A stretch of DNA of 9,818 nt from UBA4312 sp040266995 (GCA_040266995.1 JAWRHV010000009.1:1-9818); one strand, 5' to 3'; counted from the first letter of the stretch, positions 1 through 7,248 are shown. Notes: generated from the letters alone by a model not told the origin. Program-made: numbers and translations.

Positions 1-804
1 AACGATTTTTTCGCCAGTCTGGTAGAGCGGATCGAAGAGCATCTGCGTGCCGGGGGTGAAGAAGCGGCCGTATTCTATCTCAATGAAAACGCCAACTCTG
101 TACAGGCGGCCATCGACATCGCCAAGGAAAGAAAGCCAAAGGGCTATATCTTTCTCGGTGGTAATCTGATGGATTTTAATGAGAGCTTTAAAACAATCAA
201 AGTTCCTTGCGTGATGTTGACCAATCACGTGGATTCCGGAACGATCGATAATTTGTCCAGCTTCTCGACCGATGACTGGCAAGCAGCTAGACAGGCTGTA
301 CAATATCTTCTGGATCATCATCACACGAAGATCGGCGTCATTGGTGGATCGACGGAGCTGTCACAGACATCCAACCGAAGAGTGGAGGCCTGTTTCTCAT
401 TGCTGAAAGACAATCACATATCATTTGATGTAAAAAAACAATATATCGGAACACGTTATTCTTTTGAAGAAGGATATCGGGGGGCAAAAGAACTCCTGAA
501 ACAGTTTCCGGAACTTACCGCTATCTTTGCGCTTAGCGATACGATAGCCATCGGTGCCATGCGTGCCTTGGCAGATAGTGGAAAACGGGTGCCGGAAGAT
601 ATATCCATTATTGGCTATGATGGAATCAAGCATGGCCAGTATGCGGTTCCTAGGATTGCAACGATCCGTCAGGATATCGATGTCCTGGCCAAACGAGGCG
701 TAGAGGATCTGTTGCTGCGTATTCATTGTAAATATGAACCAGTCCATGAACTGATTCCTTTTACCTTTATCGAAGGGGAGAGTGTCAGCGATCATCATGG
801 ATAG
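1..804 (+). CDS. LacI/GalR-family transcriptional repressor, ligand-binding domain (5' partial)
   Basis: The frame is open from the first base and ends at TAG 802-804, giving 267 codons. The first residues (NDFFASLVERIEEHL) match the position just after the DNA-binding helix-turn-helix and hinge of LacI proteins. About 65-70 N-terminal residues therefore lie outside the window. The rest is the periplasmic-binding-protein-like sugar-sensing domain. Typical landmarks are a GYIFLGG core strand, the 'D..AA.QAV.YLLDHHHTKIGVIGG' region, 'TAIFALSDTIAIGAMRAL', 'VPEDISIIGYDGI' and the final 'P.IATIRQD...LAKRGVEDLLL' segment. The Met at 169 is internal and should not be taken as the start. malQ begins 13 bases downstream, so the protein probably controls this sugar operon and perhaps itself, but its operator lies outside the window. 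The effector is unknown; a maltose- or glucoside-type sugar is an inference from the neighbours. Confidence 0.93.
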   Translation, partial: NDFFASLVERIEEHLRAGGEEAAVFYLNENANSVQAAIDIAKERKPKGYIFLGGNLMDFNESFKTIKVPCVMLTNHVDSGTIDNLSSFSTDDWQAARQAVQYLLDHHHTKIGVIGGSTELSQTSNRRVEACFSLLKDNHISFDVKKQYIGTRYSFEEGYRGAKELLKQFPELTAIFALSDTIAIGAMRALADSGKRVPEDISIIGYDGIKHGQYAVPRIATIRQDIDVLAKRGVEDLLLRIHCKYEPVHELIPFTFIEGESVSDHHG

Positions 805-817
805 AAAGGAGTCCGGT

Positions 818-2308
818 ATGAGGCGAAGTGCCGGAATACTGATGCCGATTTCGTCATTGCCTTCTCCTTATGGGATAGGCACCATGGGACAAGCTGCCAG
901 AGATTTTATTGATTTTCTGGCACAGACGAAGCAGACGTATTGGCAGATCTTACCTATAGGGCCTACGGGCTATGGGAATTCTCCGTATTCCTCCTTTTCT
1001 TCCTATGCAGGCAATCCGTATTTTATTGATTTGGATTTATTGGAACAAAAGGGTTATTTAAAAAAAGAAGAATTTGTTTCCATTCCATGGGCAACCGATC
1101 CGGAAACCGTGGATTATGGAACTTTGTATACATATCGTCAGGGTGTTTTAAGAAAAGCCGTAAAACGAATGCTGGAAAAAGAAAACGATGCATTTCAAGC
1201 ATTTACGGAAAAAGAAGCGTATTGGTTGACCGATTATGCGTTGTATATGACGATCAAGACCCTGCAAGGGCAGACCAGTATCGAACAATGGCCAAAGCCA
1301 TATCGTCTGCGGGAACAAGCCGCACTGGATGCCATCCGACAAGACCATGCCGAAGACATTCTTTTTTGGCAGGGCGTGCAGTACTTATTTTACCAACAAT
1401 GGCAGGATCTGAAGCAGTATGCCCATGATCATGGCATTCAGATCATCGGCGATCTGCCCATCTATGCAGCCAGAGACAGTGTGGATGTATGGGCGGACCC
1501 GGACCAGTTCTTACTGGATGATAACGGGATCCCCAAACAAGTGGCCGGTGTACCGCCGGATGGATTCAGTGCCGATGGGCAGCGTTGGGGAAACCCTATT
1601 TACAACTGGGAATTCATGAAGGAAACGAACTATCAATGGTGGATCGATCGGATCCGGCAGCAGCTGCGGTTCTACGATGTTCTGCGGATCGATCACTTCC
1701 GTGGATTTGAATCGTATTACGCGATCGAAGCCGGGCAGACCGATGCCCGAAGCGGAACCTGGTACAAAGGGCCGGGCATTGATCTGTTTCATGCCATTGA
1801 CAAGCAGTTAGGGCATCCGGACATCATTGCCGAAGATCTGGGCTATTTGACCGAAGATGTGAAACAGATGTTAGAACAGACCGGGTATCCGGGCATGAGA
1901 GTATTGTTGTTTGGTTTTGATCCTCGTGATACCGGCAGCGGGTATTTACCGCATTGTTATATTCGCAATTCGATTGCCTATGCCGGCACGCATGATAATG
2001 AAACCATTATGGGATGGATGGAAAGCGCGCCGCAAGAGTATCGCGATCATGCCATCGAGTATTTGCATCTAAGCGAACAGGAAGGCTATCACTGGGGGAT
2101 GATCCGTGCGGTCTATATGAGCGTATCGGATGTGGCCATCATTCAGTTTGCCGACCTATTAGGTCTTGACAACAAAGCAAGGATCAATACACCTTCTACA
2201 GTCGGACAGAATTGGGTATGGAGATATAAACAGAAAACATATGATCAGAAACTGGTCGATAAACTGGCCAGATGGATGCATCTGTATGGCAGAGCATCCG
2301 ATAGTTAA
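818..2308 (+). CDS. malQ: 4-alpha-glucanotransferase (amylomaltase, GH77)
   Basis: Transfers alpha-1,4-glucan segments between maltodextrins and releases glucose, so that imported maltose and maltodextrins can enter central metabolism; acts in the cytosol. The protein has 496 residues, the usual size for bacterial MalQ. The N-terminus has the family pattern 'RSAGILMPISSLPSPYGIG' and the 'LPIGPTGYGNSPYSS' stretch. The GH77 core shows 'GDLPIYAARDSVDVW' (211-225), 'GVPPDGFSADGQRWGNPIYNW', the nucleophile Asp292 in 'LRIDHFRGFE', the acid/base Glu339 in 'IIAEDLG' and Asp393 in 'AGTHDNETIMGW'. All three catalytic acids are therefore present. I chose ATG 818 because AAGGAG (806-811) lies six bases upstream and the protein then starts at the conserved region. 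An upstream in-frame ATG at 782 would overlap the repressor gene and has no good ribosome binding site. It is the second gene of the operon, followed 17 bases later by the transporter ATPase. Confidence 0.97.
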   Translation: MRRSAGILMPISSLPSPYGIGTMGQAARDFIDFLAQTKQTYWQILPIGPTGYGNSPYSSFSSYAGNPYFIDLDLLEQKGYLKKEEFVSIPWATDPETVDYGTLYTYRQGVLRKAVKRMLEKENDAFQAFTEKEAYWLTDYALYMTIKTLQGQTSIEQWPKPYRLREQAALDAIRQDHAEDILFWQGVQYLFYQQWQDLKQYAHDHGIQIIGDLPIYAARDSVDVWADPDQFLLDDNGIPKQVAGVPPDGFSADGQRWGNPIYNWEFMKETNYQWWIDRIRQQLRFYDVLRIDHFRGFESYYAIEAGQTDARSGTWYKGPGIDLFHAIDKQLGHPDIIAEDLGYLTEDVKQMLEQTGYPGMRVLLFGFDPRDTGSGYLPHCYIRNSIAYAGTHDNETIMGWMESAPQEYRDHAIEYLHLSEQEGYHWGMIRAVYMSVSDVAIIQFADLLGLDNKARINTPSTVGQNWVWRYKQKTYDQKLVDKLARWMHLYGRASDS

Positions 2309-2325
2309 GGAGAGATTAGGTAACA

Positions 2326-3495
2326 ATGGCAACAGTCAGTTTAAAACACATTGTAAAAGTATATCCAAACGATGGAAAAAAGAAAAAGAAAAAGCCGGTA
2401 AACAATCTGAAAATCACCGAAGAAGGGGTACTGGCTGTACAGGATTTTAACCTTGAAATCAAAGATAAAGAGTTTATTGTACTGGTCGGTCCAAGTGGAT
2501 GCGGAAAATCCACGACGTTACGAATGGTAGCGGGTCTGGAAGAAATCACGCGGGGCGACCTGCTGATTGATGATAAGAAAGTCAACGATGTAGCTCCGAA
2601 GGACCGTGACATTGCGATGGTATTCCAAAGCTATGCGTTGTATCCGCATAAAACCGTGCGGCAGAATATGGAATTCCCTTTAAAGCTTCGGGGCGCTTCC
2701 AAAGAGGAAATGCGCAAAAAAGTGGATGAAGCGGCCGAGATCCTGGGAATCACCGAATATCTGGAAAGAAAACCAAAAGCTTTATCCGGAGGGCAAAGAC
2801 AGCGTGTGGCCATCGGTCGTGCCATCGTCCGTGAACCTAAGGTTTTACTGATGGATGAACCGTTATCCAACCTGGATGCCAAGCTGCGTAACCAGATGCG
2901 TGCGGAGATCATTAAATTACGTCAACGCATCGATACAACATTTATCTATGTAACGCACGATCAGACAGAAGCGATGACGTTAGGAGACCGTATCGTGATC
3001 ATGAAGGATGGTATTATTCAGCAGATTGGTACGCCACAGGAGGTCTATGATAATCCTGCCAACATGTTTGTGGCCGGATTCATCGGGGTACCACAGATGA
3101 ATTTCTATGATGGAAAACTGATTAAGAATGCACAAGGACAATACGCAGTTGCTCTTGAAGGGGCTGAAATTGTTCTGAGTGAGGAAAAACAAGCCAACCT
3201 TCGCAAGCAGAATGTGGAAGCACAGGATGTAACGATCGGTGTACGACCGGAGCATATTGAATTAGGAAACGAAGAAGGAAAGACTATTCACGGTACTGTG
3301 GATGTAAGCGAAATGATGGGATCTTCCATCCATCTGCATATGAACGCATGTGGAAAAGACGGCATTATTATCCTGCAGACTTTGAATATGGAACCACAGG
3401 ATTTCCCTCAGATCGGACAGGATATCCAGTTTACATTCAGTGGAAATGTTGTACACGTATTTGATAAGACAACACAGAAGAATTTAGAGTTTTAA
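2326..3495 (+). CDS. msmK: Multi-sugar ABC importer ATPase (MsmK/UgpC/MalK type)
   Basis: A 389-residue cytosolic ATPase that would power carbohydrate import by binding a membrane permease pair. All ATPase motifs are intact: Walker A GPSGCGKST (55-63), Q-loop Gln101 in 'VFQSYALYPH', signature LSGGQRQR (153-160), Walker B 'VLLMDEP' with Asp177/Glu178, D-loop SNLD (181-184) and the H-switch His211 in 'VTHDQTEA'. Residues from about 250 form the TOBE-type regulatory part with 'IGVRPEHIEL' (304-313), typical of the MalK/UgpC group. An insert with six consecutive lysines (18-23) sits between 'VYPN' and 'GVLAVQDFNLEI', where most MalK proteins have only a few residues. AAGGAG (2308-2313) overlaps the malQ stop codon; the 12-base spacing to ATG is slightly long. 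No permease or solute-binding gene is nearby. As known for streptococcal MsmK, it may serve several importers encoded elsewhere; the gene symbol is by family resemblance only. Confidence 0.93.
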   Translation: MATVSLKHIVKVYPNDGKKKKKKPVNNLKITEEGVLAVQDFNLEIKDKEFIVLVGPSGCGKSTTLRMVAGLEEITRGDLLIDDKKVNDVAPKDRDIAMVFQSYALYPHKTVRQNMEFPLKLRGASKEEMRKKVDEAAEILGITEYLERKPKALSGGQRQRVAIGRAIVREPKVLLMDEPLSNLDAKLRNQMRAEIIKLRQRIDTTFIYVTHDQTEAMTLGDRIVIMKDGIIQQIGTPQEVYDNPANMFVAGFIGVPQMNFYDGKLIKNAQGQYAVALEGAEIVLSEEKQANLRKQNVEAQDVTIGVRPEHIELGNEEGKTIHGTVDVSEMMGSSIHLHMNACGKDGIIILQTLNMEPQDFPQIGQDIQFTFSGNVVHVFDKTTQKNLEF

Positions 3496-3503
3496 CAGAG
3501 AAT

Positions 3504-3537
3504 CAGCTTTTTTCGGAAAGCTGTTTTCTTTTTCTTT
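3504..3537 (+). terminator. Rho-independent terminator after the ATPase gene
   Basis: A perfect 7-bp stem CAGCTTT/AAAGCTG (3504-3510 with 3517-3523) encloses the loop TTTCGG and is followed by a U-rich tail (TTTTCTTTTTCTTT). It begins eight bases after the ATPase stop codon and closes the repressor-malQ-ATPase operon. Some readthrough into the GH5 gene is possible because the gap is short. Confidence 0.85.
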
Positions 3538-3542
3538 AAACA

Positions 3543-3551
3543 TGTTATGAT
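3543..3551 (+). promoter_or_regulatory. Possible extended -10 promoter element before the GH5 gene
   Basis: TGTTATGAT fits the extended -10 pattern TGnTATAAT with one mismatch. It lies between the terminator and the GH5 ribosome binding site. No recognisable -35 hexamer exists; the expected position falls in the terminator tail. Transcription would begin near 3558, almost at the ribosome binding site, giving a very short leader. This is weak support for an independent promoter. Confidence 0.3.
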
Positions 3552-3573
3552 TCTGTGAAAGGAGAAGAATTAT

Positions 3574-4608
3574 ATGAAACGATTTAAGGGATTTCAAAGA
3601 GGGATCAACCTGGGCGGATGGTTGTCCCAGTTTGATGATAATACAAAAGAATACTTCGATACGTTTATCGTGGAGCAGGATATCAAGAATATTGCCGAGA
3701 TGGGACTGGATCATGTACGTTTACCCATCGATTACTCGATCATCGAAGATGAGCAGGGAAATGAAAAGATAGAAGGGTATCGATATATTGATCATTGTGT
3801 CCAATGGTGCAAACAGTACGGCCTGCATCTGATCCTGGACCTACATCACACATTTGGCTATACCTTTGATCCATTGATCGAGATCGAAGACAGGGAAGCG
3901 TTTTTTAAAGAGAAGGCATTACAGGATCGGTTTGTCACATTATGGAAACGTCTGGCCAAACGCTATGGAAACGATAAAGATATTGCGTTTGAACTGTTGA
4001 ATGAAGTCATTTCCGGAGAGATCCGCAATGAATGGAATGCGATTGCCTTGCGCGCCATCGAGGAAATTCACAAGATCACACCGGAAACATATGTAATACT
4101 AGGGGGCGTCTATTACAACAATGTGCGCAGTGTACCAGATCTGCCGGCACCGGTGGATGCGTATATGGTCTATAATTTCCATTGTTATGAACCATTGGTA
4201 TTCACCCATCAGAAAGCATACTGGGTAGAAAACATGCCCAAGGATCTGGAGGTAGACTATCCTTGTTCCATAGAGACATTAAAGGAAAAGTCTGCTTTGT
4301 TATCGGAAGAACATGCCGGCGCTATCCACATCTCCCATGGAGAGAGCACCTCACCGCTTTTCTTTGAAGAATTGTTTTCGGATGCGATTGCCTATGCGCA
4401 AGCCAACGATGTGCCGCTATACTGCGGGGAATATGGAGTGATCGATCAGGCACCCTTAGATTCCACGGTGAACTGGTTAAAGGATATCCATACAGTCTTT
4501 GAAAAATACCACATCGGCCGGGCTCTTTGGACCTATAAGAAAAAGGACTTTGGATTGATGGATGAACATTATGCCCCTATCAAAGACAAAATGATCCCGT
4601 ACCTTTAA
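3574..4608 (+). CDS. Glycoside hydrolase family 5 enzyme (cytosolic beta-glycosidase / cellulase-like)
   Basis: A 344-residue single-domain GH5 (beta/alpha)8-barrel enzyme, expected to hydrolyse beta-glycosidic bonds with retention. Visible family markers are 'FQRGINLGGWLSQF' (7-20), Arg49 in 'DHVRLPIDY', 'LILDLHHTFG' with the paired His residues, acid/base Glu144 in 'FELLNEV', 'YNFHCYEP' with His203, nucleophile Glu286 in 'YCGEYGV' and the late aromatic Trp319 in 'ALWTYKKKDFGLMDE'. There is no signal peptide, membrane segment or carbohydrate-binding module, so it should act in the cytosol on imported oligosaccharides rather than on polymeric cellulose. The start ATG is preceded by AAAGGAG (3558-3564) at nine bases. 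It opens the second gene block and follows the sugar operon, which supports a role in oligosaccharide use. Exact substrate (cello-oligosaccharide, beta-glucan, mannan or glucoside) cannot be read from the sequence. Confidence 0.9.
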   Translation: MKRFKGFQRGINLGGWLSQFDDNTKEYFDTFIVEQDIKNIAEMGLDHVRLPIDYSIIEDEQGNEKIEGYRYIDHCVQWCKQYGLHLILDLHHTFGYTFDPLIEIEDREAFFKEKALQDRFVTLWKRLAKRYGNDKDIAFELLNEVISGEIRNEWNAIALRAIEEIHKITPETYVILGGVYYNNVRSVPDLPAPVDAYMVYNFHCYEPLVFTHQKAYWVENMPKDLEVDYPCSIETLKEKSALLSEEHAGAIHISHGESTSPLFFEELFSDAIAYAQANDVPLYCGEYGVIDQAPLDSTVNWLKDIHTVFEKYHIGRALWTYKKKDFGLMDEHYAPIKDKMIPYL

Positions 4609-4640
4609 AAGCGATTTTAGAATCAGAGAAGGGGATATCG

Positions 4641-5564
4641 ATGAAATATCAACATTTTACCTATAAAGAACATGGCTTTTGCGGCCATCTGGTCATGCCA
4701 TCCAGAAAAAGCACCAAAGCGGTACTGGTCTTTGCGGGCGGGGAAAAAAGCCTTCTGCCGGGTATCCAGATTGCGGAAGCATTTGCCGATTACGGGATCA
4801 TCGGGATGGCCGTTTCCTTGTTTGGTGGTCCGGGATTACCGAAAGGGGCGGATCGGATCCCTATCGAGATGGGGATCAAAGCAGCGGATTGGATCAGGGA
4901 AAACGTACATCCAAAGACCCTTTGTACATATGGAATGTCAATGGGTTCGATCTTTGCGGTGTATACGGCAAAGTATACATCCATAGACAAGGTGATCTTA
5001 TGTTCCCCGACCCATGCCGCTTTTGAAGGCAGTCCGGATAAGAAGCATCGGAGCCATCATTCCATCATCACCAAAGAGGGAAAAGACCTTCCGTTTCTCC
5101 CGCTGGACCTTTCTTCCTATAAAGCCGGTAAGTATTATCCACACCCAAACCAGGATATACAAGTCACAGGCATGTGGCTTTCCTATCGGGATGCGTATAT
5201 GGATCTGGAAGCAGGAAAGAAAGCCTCCTTGCCGATCGATACCATTTCTTCGGAAGTGCTGTTGATTGCCGGCAGTGCCGATGAGATGTGGCCTTCCTTC
5301 TATTCGATCCAGATGATGAAAAAAAAGATGGATCTGGCAAAGAAGACCAATGTCCGGATCCTGATCTTTAAAAATGCCGGCCATCTGGTCGGCATGATGC
5401 CAAACCGCAGACATCATCCTTGGATTTACCGGGCCCTTCCGTTGATCGGGAAAAGGTACAAAAGGCTGAACGATTCCCGTAAGGATTCCCTGGATGCCCT
5501 GGCGTTCAGCCGGCAGGAAATCATTAAATTTATCATGTACGATCGTACAGAGGAGGAAGTATGA
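4641..5564 (+). CDS. Alpha/beta hydrolase of the BAAT / acyl-CoA thioester hydrolase C-terminal type
   Basis: A 307-residue soluble alpha/beta hydrolase. The nucleophile elbow is GMSMG (98-102) with Ser100, after 'IKAADWIRENVHPKTLCTYG'. The probable acid is Asp214 in 'LLIAGSADEMWPS', a segment typical of the BAAT/acyl-CoA thioesterase C-terminal family, and the probable catalytic His248 lies in 'FKNAGHLVG'. 'FAGGEKSLLP' and 'FGGPGLPKG' fit the oxyanion and cap regions. Animal and some bacterial members have an extra N-terminal domain; here only the hydrolase domain is present. The nucleophile is Ser, as in thioesterases, rather than Cys as in bile-acid conjugating BAAT. Substrate unknown; acyl-CoA or another ester/thioester is an inference. 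The ribosome binding site AAGGGG (4629-4634) supports this start. Its TGA overlaps the next gene's ATG in ATGA, implying translational coupling. Confidence 0.82.
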   Translation: MKYQHFTYKEHGFCGHLVMPSRKSTKAVLVFAGGEKSLLPGIQIAEAFADYGIIGMAVSLFGGPGLPKGADRIPIEMGIKAADWIRENVHPKTLCTYGMSMGSIFAVYTAKYTSIDKVILCSPTHAAFEGSPDKKHRSHHSIITKEGKDLPFLPLDLSSYKAGKYYPHPNQDIQVTGMWLSYRDAYMDLEAGKKASLPIDTISSEVLLIAGSADEMWPSFYSIQMMKKKMDLAKKTNVRILIFKNAGHLVGMMPNRRHHPWIYRALPLIGKRYKRLNDSRKDSLDALAFSRQEIIKFIMYDRTEEEV

Positions 5565-6361
5565 TTGCAGAAATCATCAGTATAGGAACAGAACTGCTGT
5601 TAGGGGATATTGTCAATACCAATGCTCAGTATCTGGCCAAACATCTGGCCGCTCTAGGCATTGAGGTACATTACCAGACAGTTGTCGGAGATAATCCGGA
5701 CCGCATCAAAAACGTTTTGGATGTAGCGTATACAAGAGCCGATATGGCCATTATGACCGGGGGACTGGGACCGACCAAGGATGACCTGACCAAGGAAAGA
5801 ATCGCCGCTTATTTTGGAAAACAGCTGATCCTGGATCAAAAAGCTGTGGACAGGATGGCCAATACGCTGAAGAAAGTTCAAAAACAATCATTACTGCAAA
5901 GTCTGATCAAGCAGGCCTATGTCCCGACCGATTCTGTGATTCTATATAATCACAATGGTCTGGCTCCCGGCTGCATCATGGAGGATCAGGAAAGGATCTG
6001 CATTCTGTTACCGGGACCGCCGAAGGAAATGGAACCGATGTTTGAAACGTACTGCATTCCATACCTGAAAAGAATCAGTGAACAGGTGCTCGTTTCTGTG
6101 ACCATACAACTGCTGGATTTTGACCATGCCGCTGTCATCGAAGTCGGGGAGGCCCCGGTGGCCGACCGTCTGGCGGAATTGCTGGATCTGACCAATCCTA
6201 CGGTTGCGACATATACAAAAGAGGATGGCAATTTAGTACGTATTACAGCCAGGGCCGCCAACCGCGCAAAAGCTCTGGAAAAGATCCAGCCGGTTCTTAC
6301 CGCGTGTAAGGAAAGAATCGGGGAACATCTGATACAAAGAATTGAAGAAGACAAAGGATAA
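5561..6361 (+). CDS. cinA: CinA-like protein, molybdopterin-binding-type domain only (no deamidase domain)
   Basis: 266 residues with the N-terminal CinA domain: 'ISIGTELLLGDIVNTNA' (6-22), 'MTGGLGPTKDDLTKE' (65-79) and 'LLPGPPKEMEPMFE' (149-162) are the hallmark MoCF_biosynth/CinA motifs. The part after about 175 matches the small middle domain of CinA. Full-length CinA has roughly 410 residues and ends with an NMN-deamidase (PncC-like) domain marked by a 'AESCTGG' motif; this is absent. The stop is followed at once by a terminator, so this is a clean short form rather than an obvious frameshift remnant. In characterised homologues this N-terminal domain (COG1058) has ADP-ribose pyrophosphatase activity, and the full protein links to pyridine-nucleotide recycling. 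The ATG overlaps the hydrolase stop by four bases, with AGAGGAGG (5548-5555) upstream within the hydrolase gene. The gene symbol refers to family, not to full function. Confidence 0.88.
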   Translation: MIAEIISIGTELLLGDIVNTNAQYLAKHLAALGIEVHYQTVVGDNPDRIKNVLDVAYTRADMAIMTGGLGPTKDDLTKERIAAYFGKQLILDQKAVDRMANTLKKVQKQSLLQSLIKQAYVPTDSVILYNHNGLAPGCIMEDQERICILLPGPPKEMEPMFETYCIPYLKRISEQVLVSVTIQLLDFDHAAVIEVGEAPVADRLAELLDLTNPTVATYTKEDGNLVRITARAANRAKALEKIQPVLTACKERIGEHLIQRIEEDKG

Positions 6362-6382
6362 GCCCGGGCAACGGGCTTTTTT
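6360..6382 (+). terminator. Rho-independent terminator after the CinA-like gene
   Basis: AAGCCCG (6360-6366) pairs with CGGGCTT (6372-6378) around the loop GGCAA, followed by T residues to 6382. The stem overlaps the stop codon of the CinA-like gene, so the operon ends very tightly. Confidence 0.88.
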
Positions 6383-6399
6383 CACGCTTTTCAATTCGA

Positions 6400-6405
6400 T
6401 ATAAT
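6400..6405 (+). promoter_or_regulatory. Promoter -10 box of the HAD phosphatase gene
   Basis: A perfect TATAAT lies 10 bases before the AGGAGGG ribosome binding site of the next gene. The -35 position at 17-bp spacing (6377-6382) falls on the T-run of the preceding terminator and is a poor match (TTTTTT). The gene sits behind a strong terminator, so a promoter is needed here; this is the best candidate. Predicted start of transcription is near 6412, giving a leader of about 15 bases. Confidence 0.6.
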
Positions 6406-6426
6406 AAGGCGCATAGGAGGGATTCT

Positions 6427-7248
6427 ATGATACGTTTGATTGCGACCGATCTCGATGGAACATTATTGAATGCCCAGCATAGGATGGATCCGACGATCCT
6501 TCACAATATGGATAAAGTCTTAAAAACCGGCTGTGTCATCTGCTTTGCGACAGGAAGAGACACCAAATCAACCTTGGATATCGGTAACCGTCCTATCTAC
6601 CGTATATGCATGAACGGGGCAGTGATTGTCGATCCGAAGGGACAGATCATTTATCAAAAAGCGATACAGCCTTCCATTATTAAGGAGTTGATGGCAACGT
6701 TTCCACAGGTTAATTTTGAATATGTCGGACTCCATGCTAAGTACTCTTTGTATTCCAAAGAAAGAAAGCGGAAGGAATTGGAGAATAACAGCTTCTGGAA
6801 TGAAGAAGTACATCCATCGGTATTAAAGATGCTGGAAGCACAGTATGTGTTTGACAGTACCCAAGAAGATATATTAAGCCAGCCAATCTATAAAATTAAT
6901 TCCTGGCCATTGGAAAAAACAGGAAAACAAGTTGACCGATGGATCCGGAACCATTCTGAATCGATCGTCAATACACCTTTTATGCCGGATTGTTTTGAGA
7001 TCACACATAAACAGGTGAATAAAGGAAATGCTGTTCGGGCATTATGCCAACTCTTAGGAATTAAAGAGAGTGAAACAGCAGTATATGGAGACGGGCTGAA
7101 TGATCTTTCTATGCTGGAGGCTTTTGAACATTCCTATGCGCCCATCGATGGTATGGATCAAGCGAAGAAGAAAGCGAATACGATTATCGGAGACAGCCGA
7201 CAGTACAGTGTCAGCCGGCACATGATACAAATCACAAATACGAAATAG
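6427..7248 (+). CDS. Cof-type HAD-superfamily phosphatase (class IIB)
   Basis: 273 residues, the usual length for Cof/YbjI/YidA-type phosphatases, which dephosphorylate sugar phosphates, nucleotides or cofactors in the cytosol. Motif I is 'IATDLDGTLL' with Asp8 (nucleophile) and Asp10. Motif II is Thr42 in 'FATGR', 'MNGAVI' (62-67) follows, motif III is Lys199 in 'VNKGNAV', and motif IV is 'YGDGLNDLSML' with Asp222, Asn225 and Asp226. All catalytic residues are present. The middle region (about 85-185) is the C2 cap that sets substrate choice and cannot be assigned by eye. AGGAGGG (6415-6421) precedes ATG by five bases. It is transcribed alone, between terminators at 6360-6382 and 7249-7298. 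The end 'HMIQITNTK' is slightly longer than the usual family end but unremarkable. Confidence 0.93.
   Translation: MIRLIATDLDGTLLNAQHRMDPTILHNMDKVLKTGCVICFATGRDTKSTLDIGNRPIYRICMNGAVIVDPKGQIIYQKAIQPSIIKELMATFPQVNFEYVGLHAKYSLYSKERKRKELENNSFWNEEVHPSVLKMLEAQYVFDSTQEDILSQPIYKINSWPLEKTGKQVDRWIRNHSESIVNTPFMPDCFEITHKQVNKGNAVRALCQLLGIKESETAVYGDGLNDLSMLEAFEHSYAPIDGMDQAKKKANTIIGDSRQYSVSRHMIQITNTK

Noticed and set aside
782..817. Upstream in-frame ATG that would lengthen MalQ by 12 residues
   Set aside because: It overlaps the repressor gene, lacks a ribosome binding site, and the extra residues are not part of the conserved MalQ start; ATG 818 follows AAGGAG.
5705..5720. AAAACGTTTT palindrome inside the CinA-like gene, reminiscent of a CcpA (cre) site
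   Set aside because: The flanks do not match the cre consensus and it lies well inside a coding region.
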